DNA from: Acidobacteriaceae bacterium
GTDB lineage: Bacteria; Acidobacteriota; Terriglobia; Terriglobales; Acidobacteriaceae
Direction: 5' to 3'
NCBI GenBank assembly: GCA_903642265.1
Contig: CAHJWN010000011.1
Location: 1 to 64,000 of the forward strand
Length of the DNA: 64,000 nucleotides
Notes under the pieces: model-generated
Told to the model about the DNA's origin: nothing
Database searches by the model: none
What the model saw: the letters and a program-made list of their open reading frames with translations, nothing else
Position numbers and translations under genes: made by a program
In this document: positions 44,563 to 53,916 of the stretch, one piece after another
How positions within the stretch are numbered: position 1 is the first letter of the stretch
How the letters are laid out: each line of letters begins with the position of its first letter

Positions 44563-44975
44563 TTTGCTGCGGTAATAGCCAGGTTGGCGGCAATAGCGGT
44601 CAGAACGGCTTTTGAGGGAGACTGCACTGTATACATGCTCCTATCTGATCAATACAACTCATCCATAAGACTATCGTTACGTCACCATGGGTCTGAGAGG
44701 AGAGCTGTGTTCAAGAGCTGATCTGTCGAGGACGTATCCTGAAGAAGGAACTTGGAAGCCGGTCATCCTCTCTACACACAATGGAGGATGGAAGTGCTCA
44801 TGACCTGGTCTCTTGCTCTAGCGTTGCTCACGGCACTTGTTCGAGGTGGGTCTCTGGCTGCACCGGAACAAGCTACGGACTGAGACTCGGCCCTGTGTTC
44901 AGCCTTCAGCTCCGCAACGGAGAGTGTCTCATGCGCAGGCCGCATAGAGATCTGCGGCCTGCGCCAGGGTCGTTA
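44563..44975. other. Intergenic region, nothing convincing
   Basis: About 410 bases. A 28-codon plus-strand frame at about 44802 (MTWSLALALLTALVRG...) looks like a signal peptide but has nothing after it, so I do not call a gene. No other structure is visible. Confidence 0.3.
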
Positions 44976-45662
44976 TCAGTGAGTCGCTTGGAAGTACCGG
45001 GCTACGGTCTGGACAAAGCGCCTCGCCCGGCTGGGAACCGGAACTTCGCCGCCTAGGATGTCCTGGTAACTGCTTGCCCTGCCGCCATAGAAGGCATCCG
45101 TGTCGTCAGTATTTTGAGACACTACGGCACCATTCAAGTCGACGCCGGCAAAAACTCCTTTGGAACGTGAATAGCTGAGAAGCTCCGCGTTCAGCAAAAT
45201 GTCCGTCGAAGCTGAAGCATGACGTCCAACCGGACCTGCCGCTGCCGCCGCGTCTGCCCCTATCTTGAATTTTGAATGCAGCAGCTCTTCGAAGCCCTTT
45301 TGATTTACCGAGACCAGAACAAGGTCTGTCGCCTGGCCTCCAGCCTGAAAGCCGAAGCTGCCGCCTGCCAAGCGGATGAATACAGGAGCGCTCCAGCCCT
45401 TGTGTGTTCGGCAGGTGACAACTCCCTGCCCATAAGAAGCTCCGACGATGAATGCTCCTTTTTTCACGCTGGGAATTACCGCAACACAGTTGGCTTTGCT
45501 GACAATGTAATCCGGTATACCTCCATCAGGGGTGTTCTCAATTTCCTGGACGACCTGAGTTGCCGAGGCAAGCCGCGCTGCAACATTGGATCCCTTTTGT
45601 GCTTGCAGGGGGGATGCGGCCAGTGCTGCGAATGCGATGGTGGATATCAGTATGGTTTTCAT
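44976..45662 (-). CDS. SYLF-domain (YSC84-like) lipid-binding protein
   Basis: 228 aa with a signal peptide (ILISTIAFAALAASPLQAQ). The body is one SYLF domain: DYIVSKANCVAVIPSVKKGA, FIVGASYGQGVVTCRT, APVFIRLAGGSFGFQAGGQA, TDLVLVSVNQKGFEELLHSK and SKGVFAGVDLNGAVV. The fold binds phospholipids in eukaryotes; bacterial members are exported and of unknown role. It is a single gene with a 430-base upstream region carrying an inverted repeat. Confidence 0.88.
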   Translation of the reverse strand: MKTILISTIAFAALAASPLQAQKGSNVAARLASATQVVQEIENTPDGGIPDYIVSKANCVAVIPSVKKGAFIVGASYGQGVVTCRTHKGWSAPVFIRLAGGSFGFQAGGQATDLVLVSVNQKGFEELLHSKFKIGADAAAAAGPVGRHASASTDILLNAELLSYSRSKGVFAGVDLNGAVVSQNTDDTDAFYGGRASSYQDILGGEVPVPSRARRFVQTVARYFQATH

Positions 45663-45827
45663 TTTGATGCTCTCCGATCAAGTCTGCGACTTGTGTTTAG
45701 GCCAGAATTGGCGGGTTCTATCCGACAGTAACGGCGAGTGGGGTTTGGCACACTCTTCTCACTGTGCAGTCCACCGCTAAATAACCCCGTCAGTTCCGGC
45801 CTGGGCACGTTGCGCTAACCATAGTGT

Positions 45828-45841
45828 GGCAATTCATTGCC
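45828..45841. promoter_or_regulatory. Inverted repeat GGCAAT-TC-ATTGCC upstream of the SYLF gene
   Basis: A perfect 6-bp palindrome with a 2-base spacer, about 170 bases upstream of the SYLF start. Read on the minus strand the overlapping sequence TTGGGCAATGAATTGCC also has a GG-N10-GC core with TTGC, the skeleton of a sigma-54 promoter. An NtrC-type activator is encoded directly upstream. Either reading (operator or sigma-54 element) is tentative. Confidence 0.35.
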
Positions 45842-46093
45842 CAAACTTGGGAGACAGTCAGAGCATTTGTTTTGTTACACATGCGGCATGTCAAGCGAAT
45901 GTCATCAGAGAGGATGTCCGAGTTCCTTGACATGCCCGTCTGAAGCTTCTTACATCCATGCGGACACACTCGATACCGTCCGGCAGAGAGTTGAGAAGGT
46001 TCTCACGTGAGTTCTGTGGAACAAGGAACTTTGCTAATCACGGACGTTTGCGGCCTGACGGTGCGCACGATCGATGCTGATATCCCAATCCAT
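45842..46093. other. Rest of the region between the response regulator and the SYLF gene
   Basis: With the short stretch on the SYLF side this makes a gap of about 430 bases. I see no reading frame of interest. Two genes on the minus strand flank it, so it should hold the end of the regulator transcript and the promoter of the SYLF gene. Confidence 0.3.
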
Positions 46094-47512
46094 TTAGCTG
46101 ATATCCTGCTTTGAAATGCCCGTCTTGTCGTTCAGAGCGTATTTGCTCACCTTATAGCCGAGATCGCTTCTTGAAAGACTGAGCCGCCTGGCCGCCTCCG
46201 CCTGCACACCACCAGCAGTGTCGAGGGCACGCTCTATCAGGCCTTTTTCCAAGCGGTTTAACCAATCGCGAATATCTAGTTGTTCGGGCAAGTAGGATAC
46301 GAGCTGATCAACCGTACACTCCCCGCTGGACAACACAGCCGATGCACGTGACGGCTCTAGAGGGAAATCCTCTGGTTGTAGATCCGAGCTCTGCCCCAGG
46401 ATCAATGCACGCTCCAAGAGGTTCCTCAGCTCTCGGATGTTACCGGGGAAAGGATAGCTGATCAACTTTCGCAGAGCCGTATGGCTTAACGGCCTGTTCG
46501 GCATCTTTATCTCTCCAGCAATCTTCTCCGACAATACTTTGCAGAGCAACTCGATATCCTCCTTTCGGTCGCGGAGGGGTGGCAGATGGATTGGGATCAC
46601 CGCCAAGCGGTAATAAAGGTCCTCGCGGAACAGCCCCTTTTCCACTTGCGCGCGGAGTTGCCTGTGAGTCGCAGCCAGAACGCGAACATCGACTCGACGG
46701 ATTATCGTGGAACCAACTCTTTGAAATTCTCCATTTGCGAGAACTCTCAAAAGCTTCGCCTGAGCTGTTGGAGACATCTCTGCAATCTCATCCAGGAAGA
46801 GGGTCCCTCCATCTGCGGTTTCGAAGAGGCCGGCCCTTGGCTTGTCAGCTCCCGTAAATGCCCCCTTCTCGTGACCAAACAGCTCGCTTTCGAGGAGTGA
46901 CTCGGTCATAGCGGCGCAGTTGATCGGGATAAAGGGACCGTTTGCTCGGGTGCTGTTTCGGAAGACAGCTCGCGCAACCAACTCTTTTCCAGTGCCGGTT
47001 TCTCCTGTAATCAAGACTGTAGTATTCATCCTTGCGACTCGTACTATCGTTTCGCGCAACGAACGAATAGCTGCGCAATCTCCAAGGATTTCATCAGGTC
47101 CCTCGAGGTGACGAACCGTCTTCTTGAGAACCGCATTCTCCCGAAGGAGAGCGGTGCGTTCGCAGGCTCGCCGAATGGTTGCCCGAACCACATCGGGCAC
47201 GAACGGTTTGGTGAGAAAGTCGAAGGCACCATGACGCATACTCTCCACCGCAAGCTCCATCGTGCCGACGGCGGTGAGAAAGATGACGGAGGTCCTGGAG
47301 TCCGCATCTTGAACTGCCCTGAGCACGTCCATGCCACTTCCACCTGGCATCTTCTGATCTGTTATAACGACATCGAACTCTTCTCTTGCAAGCAAAGCAA
47401 TAGCCGCGGAAGCGTCTGGGGCTTCGACGGGGATGTGAGAATCCAATCGAAGGTTTGTCGAGAGAATCCGTCTCATACCCTGTTCGTCGTCAACAATCAA
47501 CACCTTACCCAT
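46094..47512 (-). CDS. NtrC-family sigma-54-dependent response regulator
   Basis: 472 aa from the ATG at 47512 (MGKVLIVDDEQGMRRIL). REC domain residues ~1-120, with the phospho-acceptor Asp in VVITDQKMPGGSGMDVL and Lys in FDFLTKPF. AAA+ domain ~135-370: Walker A GETGTGKELVARAV, the sigma-54 contact loop GAFTGA in GHEKGAFTGADKPRAGLF, Walker B GGTLFLDEIAEMSP, arginine finger in DLYYRLAVIPIHLPPLRDR. Fis-type helix-turn-helix at the end (QAEAARRLSLSRSDLGYKV). The start overlaps the kinase stop by eight bases, so the pair is translationally coupled. It activates sigma-54 promoters after phosphorylation. Confidence 0.94.
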   Translation of the reverse strand: MGKVLIVDDEQGMRRILSTNLRLDSHIPVEAPDASAAIALLAREEFDVVITDQKMPGGSGMDVLRAVQDADSRTSVIFLTAVGTMELAVESMRHGAFDFLTKPFVPDVVRATIRRACERTALLRENAVLKKTVRHLEGPDEILGDCAAIRSLRETIVRVARMNTTVLITGETGTGKELVARAVFRNSTRANGPFIPINCAAMTESLLESELFGHEKGAFTGADKPRAGLFETADGGTLFLDEIAEMSPTAQAKLLRVLANGEFQRVGSTIIRRVDVRVLAATHRQLRAQVEKGLFREDLYYRLAVIPIHLPPLRDRKEDIELLCKVLSEKIAGEIKMPNRPLSHTALRKLISYPFPGNIRELRNLLERALILGQSSDLQPEDFPLEPSRASAVLSSGECTVDQLVSYLPEQLDIRDWLNRLEKGLIERALDTAGGVQAEAARRLSLSRSDLGYKVSKYALNDKTGISKQDIS

Positions 47513-48824
47513 GCCCAACGACCTCTCGAACGTCACCAGCGGACGCTTCCGCCAGCGTCATAGAAAACGTAACGCACCCATCCACGTTGCTGTTCACCAA
47601 GACGTCGCCACCATGACTTCTTGCAATGCCCCTTGCAATGGCAAGCCCCAGGCCCGTTCCTGTCGGCTTGGTTGTGAAGAACGGTTCGAAGATTCGTTCG
47701 AGATCTGAAGCCGGTATTGCCGGTCCCGAACCCTGGATATCAATGCGGAGGACGTCTTTGCTCAGGCTCGTAATCAGGTCTATCCTTCCATTCTCCGGCG
47801 TCGCATCGATCGCATTTAGCACCAGATTGAGCAGAGCTCCTTCCACGAGGCTTGAGTCAATCTCAGCGAAGGGGTCGCCGTTTAGCTGCGCTGTAACGGC
47901 GATGGACCGCGTGGCCGCGTGCATCTTCGACACGTCCCCGATATAGCTCAGAAGATCGTTCATGTGGACCAAGGAGCGCCTTGGTGCAGAGGGCTTTGCG
48001 TAGGTAAGGAAGTCTGCGGTGAGCCGTTCCAGCCGCTCTGTTTCCCGAACTGCAATCGCAAACATCTCTTTCCTGTCTTCAATCGTGGTCGCACCATTCG
48101 TTGCCGTAGACAGTGCACTTGAAATCATTGCTACCGGGTTTCGAATCTCATGCGCTACTCCACTTGCCAGGCGCCCGATCGCGGCTAATTTCTCCTCACT
48201 GACCAAACGTTCTCGGGTTGTCTGTAGGATAGCCAGGCTGTCAGACAGTTCTTCTTGCTTTGTCTTCAGTTGATGTACGAGAAACCAGACGAGAACGCCC
48301 ACCACGGCGTAGATGACACAGGTCATTCCGCTTTGCAGGTATTCAGTGGGTCGCGCAGGTGGATGCAGAACAAAGTAATGCCATGGCCAATACAGGATGA
48401 TTGCGTCGGCGGCGGCAATGGTCAGCAGAGTAGAGAAGAGGTTGAACACGTAGGCACATTGAAGGATGGGTATTGCAAGCAGCACAAAATAGGGACTGTC
48501 GTCACGGTGGGTCACAGACACCAGGATGACGGCAAAGGCAAACGTAGTGGCTATCGAAATCGCACTTTCCACCCTGGCCATCCGCTCATCAAAGCGCCCG
48601 CCCAAGTCGAACAGCCAGACTAATTCGACTGCTTTTAGCAAGAAGCCAAGAATTAAAAGCCACACGAGCTGAAAGGAGGGCTTTCCCACGACTGATTGAA
48701 AAAGAACATGCATCATCAGCAGAGTGCAGAGAACGCCAAGAGTGATGGCAGAGAAGGCAATCTGCTGTTTTCGCAGACTCCTTCTTTCATCCACCCATTG
48801 CAGCGGCACCTCGGTCGTGATCAT
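47505..48824 (-). CDS. Membrane-bound sensor histidine kinase
   Basis: 439 aa. The N-terminal ~200 residues hold about six hydrophobic spans (IAFSAITLGVLCTLLMMHVL, FQLVWLLILGFLLKAVEL, LLAIPILQCAYVFNLFST, GMTCVIYAVVGVLVWFLV) with no large outer loop, so the signal is probably sensed in the membrane. H box: GVAHEIRNPVAMISSAL near 225. N box LLNLVLNAIDATPENG. G boxes in DIQGSGPAIP and TKPTGTGLGLAIARGIA (the first G box reads DIQGSG rather than DNGxG). A strong ribosome site (AGAGGAGG) precedes the ATG. It phosphorylates the coupled NtrC-type regulator. Confidence 0.92.
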   Translation of the reverse strand: MITTEVPLQWVDERRSLRKQQIAFSAITLGVLCTLLMMHVLFQSVVGKPSFQLVWLLILGFLLKAVELVWLFDLGGRFDERMARVESAISIATTFAFAVILVSVTHRDDSPYFVLLAIPILQCAYVFNLFSTLLTIAAADAIILYWPWHYFVLHPPARPTEYLQSGMTCVIYAVVGVLVWFLVHQLKTKQEELSDSLAILQTTRERLVSEEKLAAIGRLASGVAHEIRNPVAMISSALSTATNGATTIEDRKEMFAIAVRETERLERLTADFLTYAKPSAPRRSLVHMNDLLSYIGDVSKMHAATRSIAVTAQLNGDPFAEIDSSLVEGALLNLVLNAIDATPENGRIDLITSLSKDVLRIDIQGSGPAIPASDLERIFEPFFTTKPTGTGLGLAIARGIARSHGGDVLVNSNVDGCVTFSMTLAEASAGDVREVVGHG

Positions 48825-49250
48825 GCATCCTCCTCTTTGCAGCAGCGATTCTCAGATGACGTGTTACTGAAGCCGGATCGATACCTAGACATGCATGTAA
48901 ATGCGAGGCATGTGACCCCTACCAGCAATCCGCTTGCCAACCTCAGAGAGCGACTCGGAACACTTCACACCGGGTATCGTGCCTGAGATCCATCCGGCTC
49001 TGTCCGAACACTTTGACGCAGAAGTAAGACGATTCTGACATGCTTCTGCACAGAAACAGCAGGACCGGCCTCTCTATAACAAAACACAGCCTGTGTAGCC
49101 CTTACCGTTTGGAGGCGTGTTTGCATAATCACCAGGCAGTACGGCACTCGGGAGCAGGGCCATCATCCCGACCATCTCGAGTCGGCGAAAGAACTGACCC
49201 GGAGAAACTATGGTCCTTGGCACCCACACTCCGCCGAAGAAAGGCTACCA
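48825..49250. other. Divergent promoter region between kinase operon and response regulator
   Basis: About 425 bases between genes reading away from each other, so two promoters must lie here. TGGCACC occurs near 49218 but lacks the -12 half of a sigma-54 site at correct spacing. No strong inverted repeat or reading frame is visible. Confidence 0.3.
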
Positions 49251-49679
49251 ATGACAACCTCTATACTGAATGTTCTCGTCGTTGACGACGAAAACCCAAT
49301 CCGAACTGCCCTGTCTCAGATTTTATCCAGAGCCGGGCACCGCGTTCGCTCGTCAGGATGTGCTCTCGATGCGCTCTGGGAGATTAAGAGTGAAGCTCCT
49401 GACCTCCTGCTTTCTGACCTGAACATGCCTGGGATGTCGGGATTCAAATTGCTTTCCGTAGTTCGCGAGCGCTTTCCTGCGATCCAGTTGATCGCTATGA
49501 GCGGAACCTGCTTTGGTGACGGTGTTCCAAGTGGGGTCTGCGCTGACGCCTTCTACGAAAAAGGGCGCGGGATAAATGTCCTGATGCAGAAGGTGGCAGA
49601 CGTAGCGCAAGGGATCGCGTTGACCCTCACGCTTGGATCAACCTGCCATACCATCGCAGTCCTTCCTCCATACTGCTGA
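49251..49679 (+). CDS. Single-domain response regulator
   Basis: 142 aa. A lone receiver domain: acidic pair in NVLVVDDENPIRTAL, phospho-acceptor Asp in DLLLSDLNMPGMSGFKLL, Ser in LIAMSG, Lys in AFYEKGRGIN. No output domain. The C-terminal ~25 residues (TLGSTCHTIAVLPPYC) are not part of the fold. Such proteins pass phosphate on or act by binding partners. It lies divergently from a full two-component pair and just before a universal stress protein, so the three may share a stress response. Confidence 0.85.
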   Translation: MTTSILNVLVVDDENPIRTALSQILSRAGHRVRSSGCALDALWEIKSEAPDLLLSDLNMPGMSGFKLLSVVRERFPAIQLIAMSGTCFGDGVPSGVCADAFYEKGRGINVLMQKVADVAQGIALTLTLGSTCHTIAVLPPYC

Positions 49680-49858
49680 CTTGTCGTTCGATTGTTGTGA
49701 CAGTTTGTCGTATATCTCAGACGCGGCCAGAGAAGAAACAGCTTGGATAGACCAAAAGCCCGCCATGATGAACCTTTCCGGCTGGCTATCCGGGTGCAAG
49801 TGTAGCTGTCGTCTCCAAAGCATCCGGAGACGAAGTTGAAGGCTTGAGGTGTTTCATC

Positions 49859-50869
49859 ATGCAGAACACAGTTGCAAATTGGAGCAAGCCGGAGTTGATC
49901 CTAGTCGTTACCAATCTTCATGAATGGCCATCGGCAATGCCACATGCCTTACGCCAGGCGAAGGTAAGTGGAGCGGCTGTCCTACTTGCCCACATCACCA
50001 GACCTTGCACGACCCTAAGCAACCCGCTAGATCGATCTCCGATCGCCTTGCGAGTTGGAACAATTGGTTCCATACAGACCACCCTTGGGCAACTGGCTAG
50101 CATTTTCGAGCGGGAAGGTATCTCCTGTGAGCCAGTGCTGCTCAACGGCATACCCATCGAGCAAATTCGGCTGCTCGTTGAATCCAGGAGAGTGGACAGA
50201 GTCATTGTAGCGAGCAGCAGTCCTCAGGGGGTTGCAAGGCTCTTAGTGGGGTCCCCTGCAGAAGAGTTGGCCTCTGTTCTAGACGTCCCGGTCTGCATTG
50301 TTGGACCCGGCGCATACACAGACCCTCTCCGGGATACGGGACCCGTCCGGATTCTTGCGGCGATGTCCTTAGAAACGACTGCGCCATCTTGCGCTCTTTT
50401 CGCTGCGGCGCTCGCCGGAGCACACCACGGACTGCTTACCATGCTGCACGTTCTTGAGCCAGAAAGGATGCTACTGGGCCCGAAAGAGCACTTGCCGCAC
50501 GAAGCGGAATGCAGGCTAGAGGCTTTCCTGCAAAGCGGGGAAGGTAGCAGGTGTCAAGCGGAGATAGCCATTCGGCAGGGTGACCCGTCGACGGAGATAT
50601 TGGAACTGGCTTCGTCTCTGTCGGCGGAGTTCATCGTCCTGAGTTCTCCACGCGACGCCGCAGTCTCGCGAGTTCTTCGCGACAGCGTAGTCCACCGTGT
50701 TGTTCGGGAGGCGAGGTGCCCCGTAATTGTACTCACAGCGTCTGCATGTGATTCTGTCGCCATTTCCTCAGCGTTCGGTCAGACAAGCCGCAGCCTGAGA
50801 CAGATTTCCCCAGCAATTCAGATGGCGACAGAGCAAGTAACTGAAGATTCAGTCGCTCTATGTGGCTAA
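49859..50869 (+). CDS. Tandem universal stress protein (two UspA domains)
   Basis: 336 aa from the ATG at 49859 (MQNTVANWSKPELILVVTNL). Two UspA-like halves: residues ~15-150 (SGAAVLLAHITRP, RVDRVIVASSSPQGVARLLV, GSPAEELASVLDVPVCIVGP) and ~165-300 (ALAGAHHGLLTMLHVLEP, SAEFIVLSSPRDAAVSRVLR, DSVVHRVVREARCPVIVL). The second half ends like typical ATP-binding Usp domains, although its usual G-x2-G-x9-G-S loop reads SSPRDAAVSRVLRDS and may not bind ATP. It is cytoplasmic and linked to stress survival in other bacteria. Its end is about 50 bases before the carbonic anhydrase start. Confidence 0.85.
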   Translation: MQNTVANWSKPELILVVTNLHEWPSAMPHALRQAKVSGAAVLLAHITRPCTTLSNPLDRSPIALRVGTIGSIQTTLGQLASIFEREGISCEPVLLNGIPIEQIRLLVESRRVDRVIVASSSPQGVARLLVGSPAEELASVLDVPVCIVGPGAYTDPLRDTGPVRILAAMSLETTAPSCALFAAALAGAHHGLLTMLHVLEPERMLLGPKEHLPHEAECRLEAFLQSGEGSRCQAEIAIRQGDPSTEILELASSLSAEFIVLSSPRDAAVSRVLRDSVVHRVVREARCPVIVLTASACDSVAISSAFGQTSRSLRQISPAIQMATEQVTEDSVALCG

Positions 50870-50919
50870 TATCTAACGATGGTGCAATAGCCTCGGCAAC
50901 GCCGGGGAGAGAGGTACAA

Positions 50920-51573
50920 ATGACAGCAAATAATCAGGACGTTTTAGCTCGGTTGAAGCAAGGGGCACTTCGGTTTCAGACCGAGGTGCATGCAAGCAAA
51001 GCCGAGGAATACCAGAAGATGGCCAGTACTCCTCAGCGGCCTCACACTCTGGTGATCGCATGTGCCGACTCGCGGGTGGATGTGGAGTCTCTGCTCTCGG
51101 CGGAGCCCGGGGAAATCTTCATCACACGGAACGTCGGTAATATGGTGCCGGCTTACGGGGAGATGCTTGGAGGAGTTTCTGCAGTAATCGAGTATGCCGT
51201 GATCGCTTTGAAGGTGCGTCACATCATGGTGTGCGGACACTCCGACTGTGGAGCGATGAAAGCGCTGTTGAACCCGGAGTCTACCCAGGACATGCCCACT
51301 GTTCGTTCATGGCTTGCGAACGGTCATGCGGCGTTGCGAGTGGCGGATTTCGTTGGCGAGAAGAACGAACGGCCGGGCGAACGGCTTTGCCAACTGACGG
51401 AAGAAAATGTGCTCATGCAGATGTCACACCTCAAGACACACCCAAGTGTGGCCGGAGGACTGGCCCGACAAGTGCTTACGATTTCGGGCTGGGTGTATGA
51501 GATCGCCACGGGCACTGTGCGGATAGTGGGAGAAGGCGGCCGCACCTTCATGCCGGTCGGCACCGACGCATGA
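50920..51573 (+). CDS. Beta-class carbonic anhydrase
   Basis: 217 aa from the ATG at 50920 (GGGAGAGAGG upstream). Zinc ligands and active-site residues of the beta class are all present: CADSRVD near residue 48, HSDCGAMKALL near 108. RNVGNMVP and GGVSAVIEYAVIALKVRHI are conserved. It converts CO2 and water to bicarbonate in the cytoplasm. Its stop overlaps the bestrophin-like gene's start (ATGA at 51570-51573), so the two are translated together; a joint role in bicarbonate or pH balance is likely. Confidence 0.93.
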   Translation: MTANNQDVLARLKQGALRFQTEVHASKAEEYQKMASTPQRPHTLVIACADSRVDVESLLSAEPGEIFITRNVGNMVPAYGEMLGGVSAVIEYAVIALKVRHIMVCGHSDCGAMKALLNPESTQDMPTVRSWLANGHAALRVADFVGEKNERPGERLCQLTEENVLMQMSHLKTHPSVAGGLARQVLTISGWVYEIATGTVRIVGEGGRTFMPVGTDA

Positions 51574-52484
51574 TCGTTCCTAAGGCACCAAACCTTAAAC
51601 GAATGGTAGGGTACGTGGGCTTGCCTGTGCTGCTTCTACTCAGCTGGGACGTCCTGATCGTGGTCGCGTTTGAGCTCTTGCATTGGCAATGGGTTGGGTC
51701 CAAATCGATTCCGTTGGCCCTGTATGGATCGGCGATCGGTATCGTCGTAGGCTTTCGCAATAACTCCGCCTATGGTCGCTGGTGGGAAGCACGCGGGCTC
51801 TGGGGGGCCATCGTCAATAACTCTCGTTCGCTGGCACGGCAGATTTGCACCACAATGCGTGCGCATAAGCCAGAGGAGACGAAAGTCGTCGAGGCAGCGC
51901 AACGCGAGATCGTTTATCTGCAGATTGCATTTACCCACGCCCTACGCCAGCAACTACGTGGGTTAGACCCCCTCGTTGACCTCGCCCCTTTGTTGCCGGC
52001 GGGTATGCTGAACACACTCTCCAATGAAAATAATGTGTCGCTCACATTGCAAAGACACATTGGTACGTTGCTGCGAGAGGCGCGCCGCCAGGGCTGGATT
52101 GAGACCTTGGAGTGGCAAACAATGGATCGATCCCTCGATGACTTGATGGATGCGCAGGGCGGTTGTGAGCGCATCAAGAACACGCCGATGCCGAAGCAGT
52201 ACGATTTCTTCCCCATGCTCTTTGTGCAGATTTACTGCCTGCTGCTGCCGATCGGCATGGTGGAGTCGCTGGGCTGGTTTACACCGATTGGATCCACGCT
52301 GGTAGGGTTCATGTTTGTGGCGCTCGACAAGATCGGCCGCGATCTGGAAGACCCGTTCGACAACTCCATCTACGACGTGCCGATGACAGCAATCACAAGA
52401 ACGATCGAGATCAACCTGCGCCAACTGCTGGGTGAACGCGAGCTTCCAGCACCTGAACCTCCGATTCACGGGGTCCTCTGGTAG
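51570..52484 (+). CDS. Bestrophin-family anion channel
   Basis: 304 aa, normal for bacterial bestrophins (UPF0187). Membrane spans: VGLPVLLLLSWDVLIVVAFE near 17-36, then IPLALYGSAIGIVVGFRNNS with the conserved AYGRWWEAR that follows it, and later FVQIYCLLLPIGMVESL and TPIGSTLVGFMFVALDKIG. The family signature DPFDN occurs in DLEDPFDNSIYDVPM near the end of the core. Bestrophins form pentameric anion channels, some permeable to bicarbonate. The overlap with the carbonic anhydrase suggests that here the anion is bicarbonate. Confidence 0.92.
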   Translation: MIVPKAPNLKRMVGYVGLPVLLLLSWDVLIVVAFELLHWQWVGSKSIPLALYGSAIGIVVGFRNNSAYGRWWEARGLWGAIVNNSRSLARQICTTMRAHKPEETKVVEAAQREIVYLQIAFTHALRQQLRGLDPLVDLAPLLPAGMLNTLSNENNVSLTLQRHIGTLLREARRQGWIETLEWQTMDRSLDDLMDAQGGCERIKNTPMPKQYDFFPMLFVQIYCLLLPIGMVESLGWFTPIGSTLVGFMFVALDKIGRDLEDPFDNSIYDVPMTAITRTIEINLRQLLGERELPAPEPPIHGVLW

Positions 52485-52800
52485 GTGCCCAGAGGATATG
52501 CTCCGCCCGCTTAGGACAATGAAGGGCTTGCCTGTAGATCAGGGTTTGCCATGCAGCCTGTCCAACTGAGCTAGTCTGCTGTCACCCGAAACGCTTGGAC
52601 TCCCCTTAAGCAGGGGTGCTGCTTACCCAGATTTAAGCGTTGCCTAATCGCAAGGGCAGGTACCATCGTTTGCCTTGCGATGCCGGGCAGAAGCTCCACA
52701 ACTTGTTCGCCATTAAGCGTTGGGTTGGTGGCTGGTGCTCGTCGTCGGCGTAGTGCGGTGGAGCGCCGGCGGATTGTCTGAAAACGTCCACTACCCGGCC
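52485..52800. other. Convergent intergenic region, nothing convincing
   Basis: About 315 bases between the bestrophin end and the end of the DUF481 gene. A weak stem (AAGCA / TGCTT near 52608-52624) is all I see; no gene. Confidence 0.3.
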
Positions 52801-53916
52801 CTAATGCGTAAACCGCAACCCCGTAGAACCTCTGAATGAGTTCCGTCGTGAACCAGCCTGGGCGTTATTGAGATAATCATCTTCTGCCGTAATCGCCAAG
52901 CTGAACCGCCAGAACAACGGCATTGTCACCATGCCCCGCGTTGACGCACCATAGTCATGCGGCCTCGTGTAGGACGGCGAGTAGCTCAAGGTCCCTGAAA
53001 AATCGATGCTGCGCGGCAAAGCCTGGTCGAACGTCACTGCAAGCTGCTGCCCCAAAAAGTTCACATTATTGGAAGGGTCCATAAAACCCTGCGAGGTCTC
53101 ATGCAGGTCTGTCTTCAGGCTTACTCGCTGTTTGTGGTTCTTCACCACGGTCCATCCAACCCCCAGCCCCAGCACGTTCCCCGCCTGCAGACCCTGGCTG
53201 TAGTTCCGGTCAAACTCGTACAACGCCAGCGCAAAGAGCCGCTCGTGCAGATATTGATTCTGCTCCAGTGCCGCGTGAAAGACATGCGTCTCCTCTTCGA
53301 TCGATGTGCCGTTGGTTAGATCGTGCCGCGTCACCTGTTCATAGGTGTCCCGAACCCCGAACGATGTGGTGTGCCTTACCGGCAGATAGTCCACCCCCGG
53401 CACCTGCCGCGTCACCTGCACCTCGGTGTTCAGCGCCGCCCCATCCTCCGTCGACTTCACAATCGACCCGCCAACCGTTCCCACGATCGACCAGCCTTCC
53501 AGCGCCGGCGGTCGCCGGTTCACCTCTCGCTCGAACGCCACATCGTTGATCGCGTAGCCCACCATCCCGGCCACCAGCGTGACCTCCTTGCCGTCGTCCG
53601 TAGTCACGATTAAGTTGTCCCCCCGTACCTCGATCGTGCCGATCACCGCATTCGCCCGGCTCACTGGAACACCATACTTCAGCACCGCAAAACGGTGCTT
53701 ACACTGCAGGTCCTGCACCTGCGACAGGTCTACCGTCAGGTCTGCAGTCTTGTTCGTCCGGAACACCGCAGACCCAAACTCGATCCGCAATAACTCCCCC
53801 GTGATCCGGTCCCCATCACGAAACAGCAGGACATCCTCACGGATCGGCCCTTGTGCCGTCACCGCCGGAACCATCAATAGCCAAACCAAGCAATACACCA
53901 CAACAGAGCGTCGCAT
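52801..53916 (-). CDS. DUF481-type outer-membrane protein
   Basis: 371 aa from the ATG at 53916, the start that opens a clean signal peptide (VVVYCLVWLLMVPAVTAQ). Residues ~25-115 are a small N-terminal domain (REDVLLFRDGDRITGELLRI, DLSQVQDLQCKHRFAVL). From ~150 on, alternating-residue strands with aromatic ends (HTTSFGVRDTYEQVTRHDLT, LFALALYEFDRNYSQGLQAG, RVSLKTDLHETSQGFMD) indicate a beta barrel that ends in STGLRFTH. This matches DUF481 (YdiY-like) barrels, of unknown function. ATG 53943 is an alternative start. Confidence 0.8.
   Translation of the reverse strand: MRRSVVVYCLVWLLMVPAVTAQGPIREDVLLFRDGDRITGELLRIEFGSAVFRTNKTADLTVDLSQVQDLQCKHRFAVLKYGVPVSRANAVIGTIEVRGDNLIVTTDDGKEVTLVAGMVGYAINDVAFEREVNRRPPALEGWSIVGTVGGSIVKSTEDGAALNTEVQVTRQVPGVDYLPVRHTTSFGVRDTYEQVTRHDLTNGTSIEEETHVFHAALEQNQYLHERLFALALYEFDRNYSQGLQAGNVLGLGVGWTVVKNHKQRVSLKTDLHETSQGFMDPSNNVNFLGQQLAVTFDQALPRSIDFSGTLSYSPSYTRPHDYGASTRGMVTMPLFWRFSLAITAEDDYLNNAQAGSRRNSFRGSTGLRFTH

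Noticed and set aside
44802-44888. A 28-codon frame resembling a signal peptide (MTWSLALALLTALVRG)
   Set aside because: No mature part follows and there is no support beyond hydrophobicity.
49213-49232. TGGCACC before the single-domain regulator as a sigma-54 promoter
   Set aside because: The required TTGC at the -12 position is missing at the right distance.
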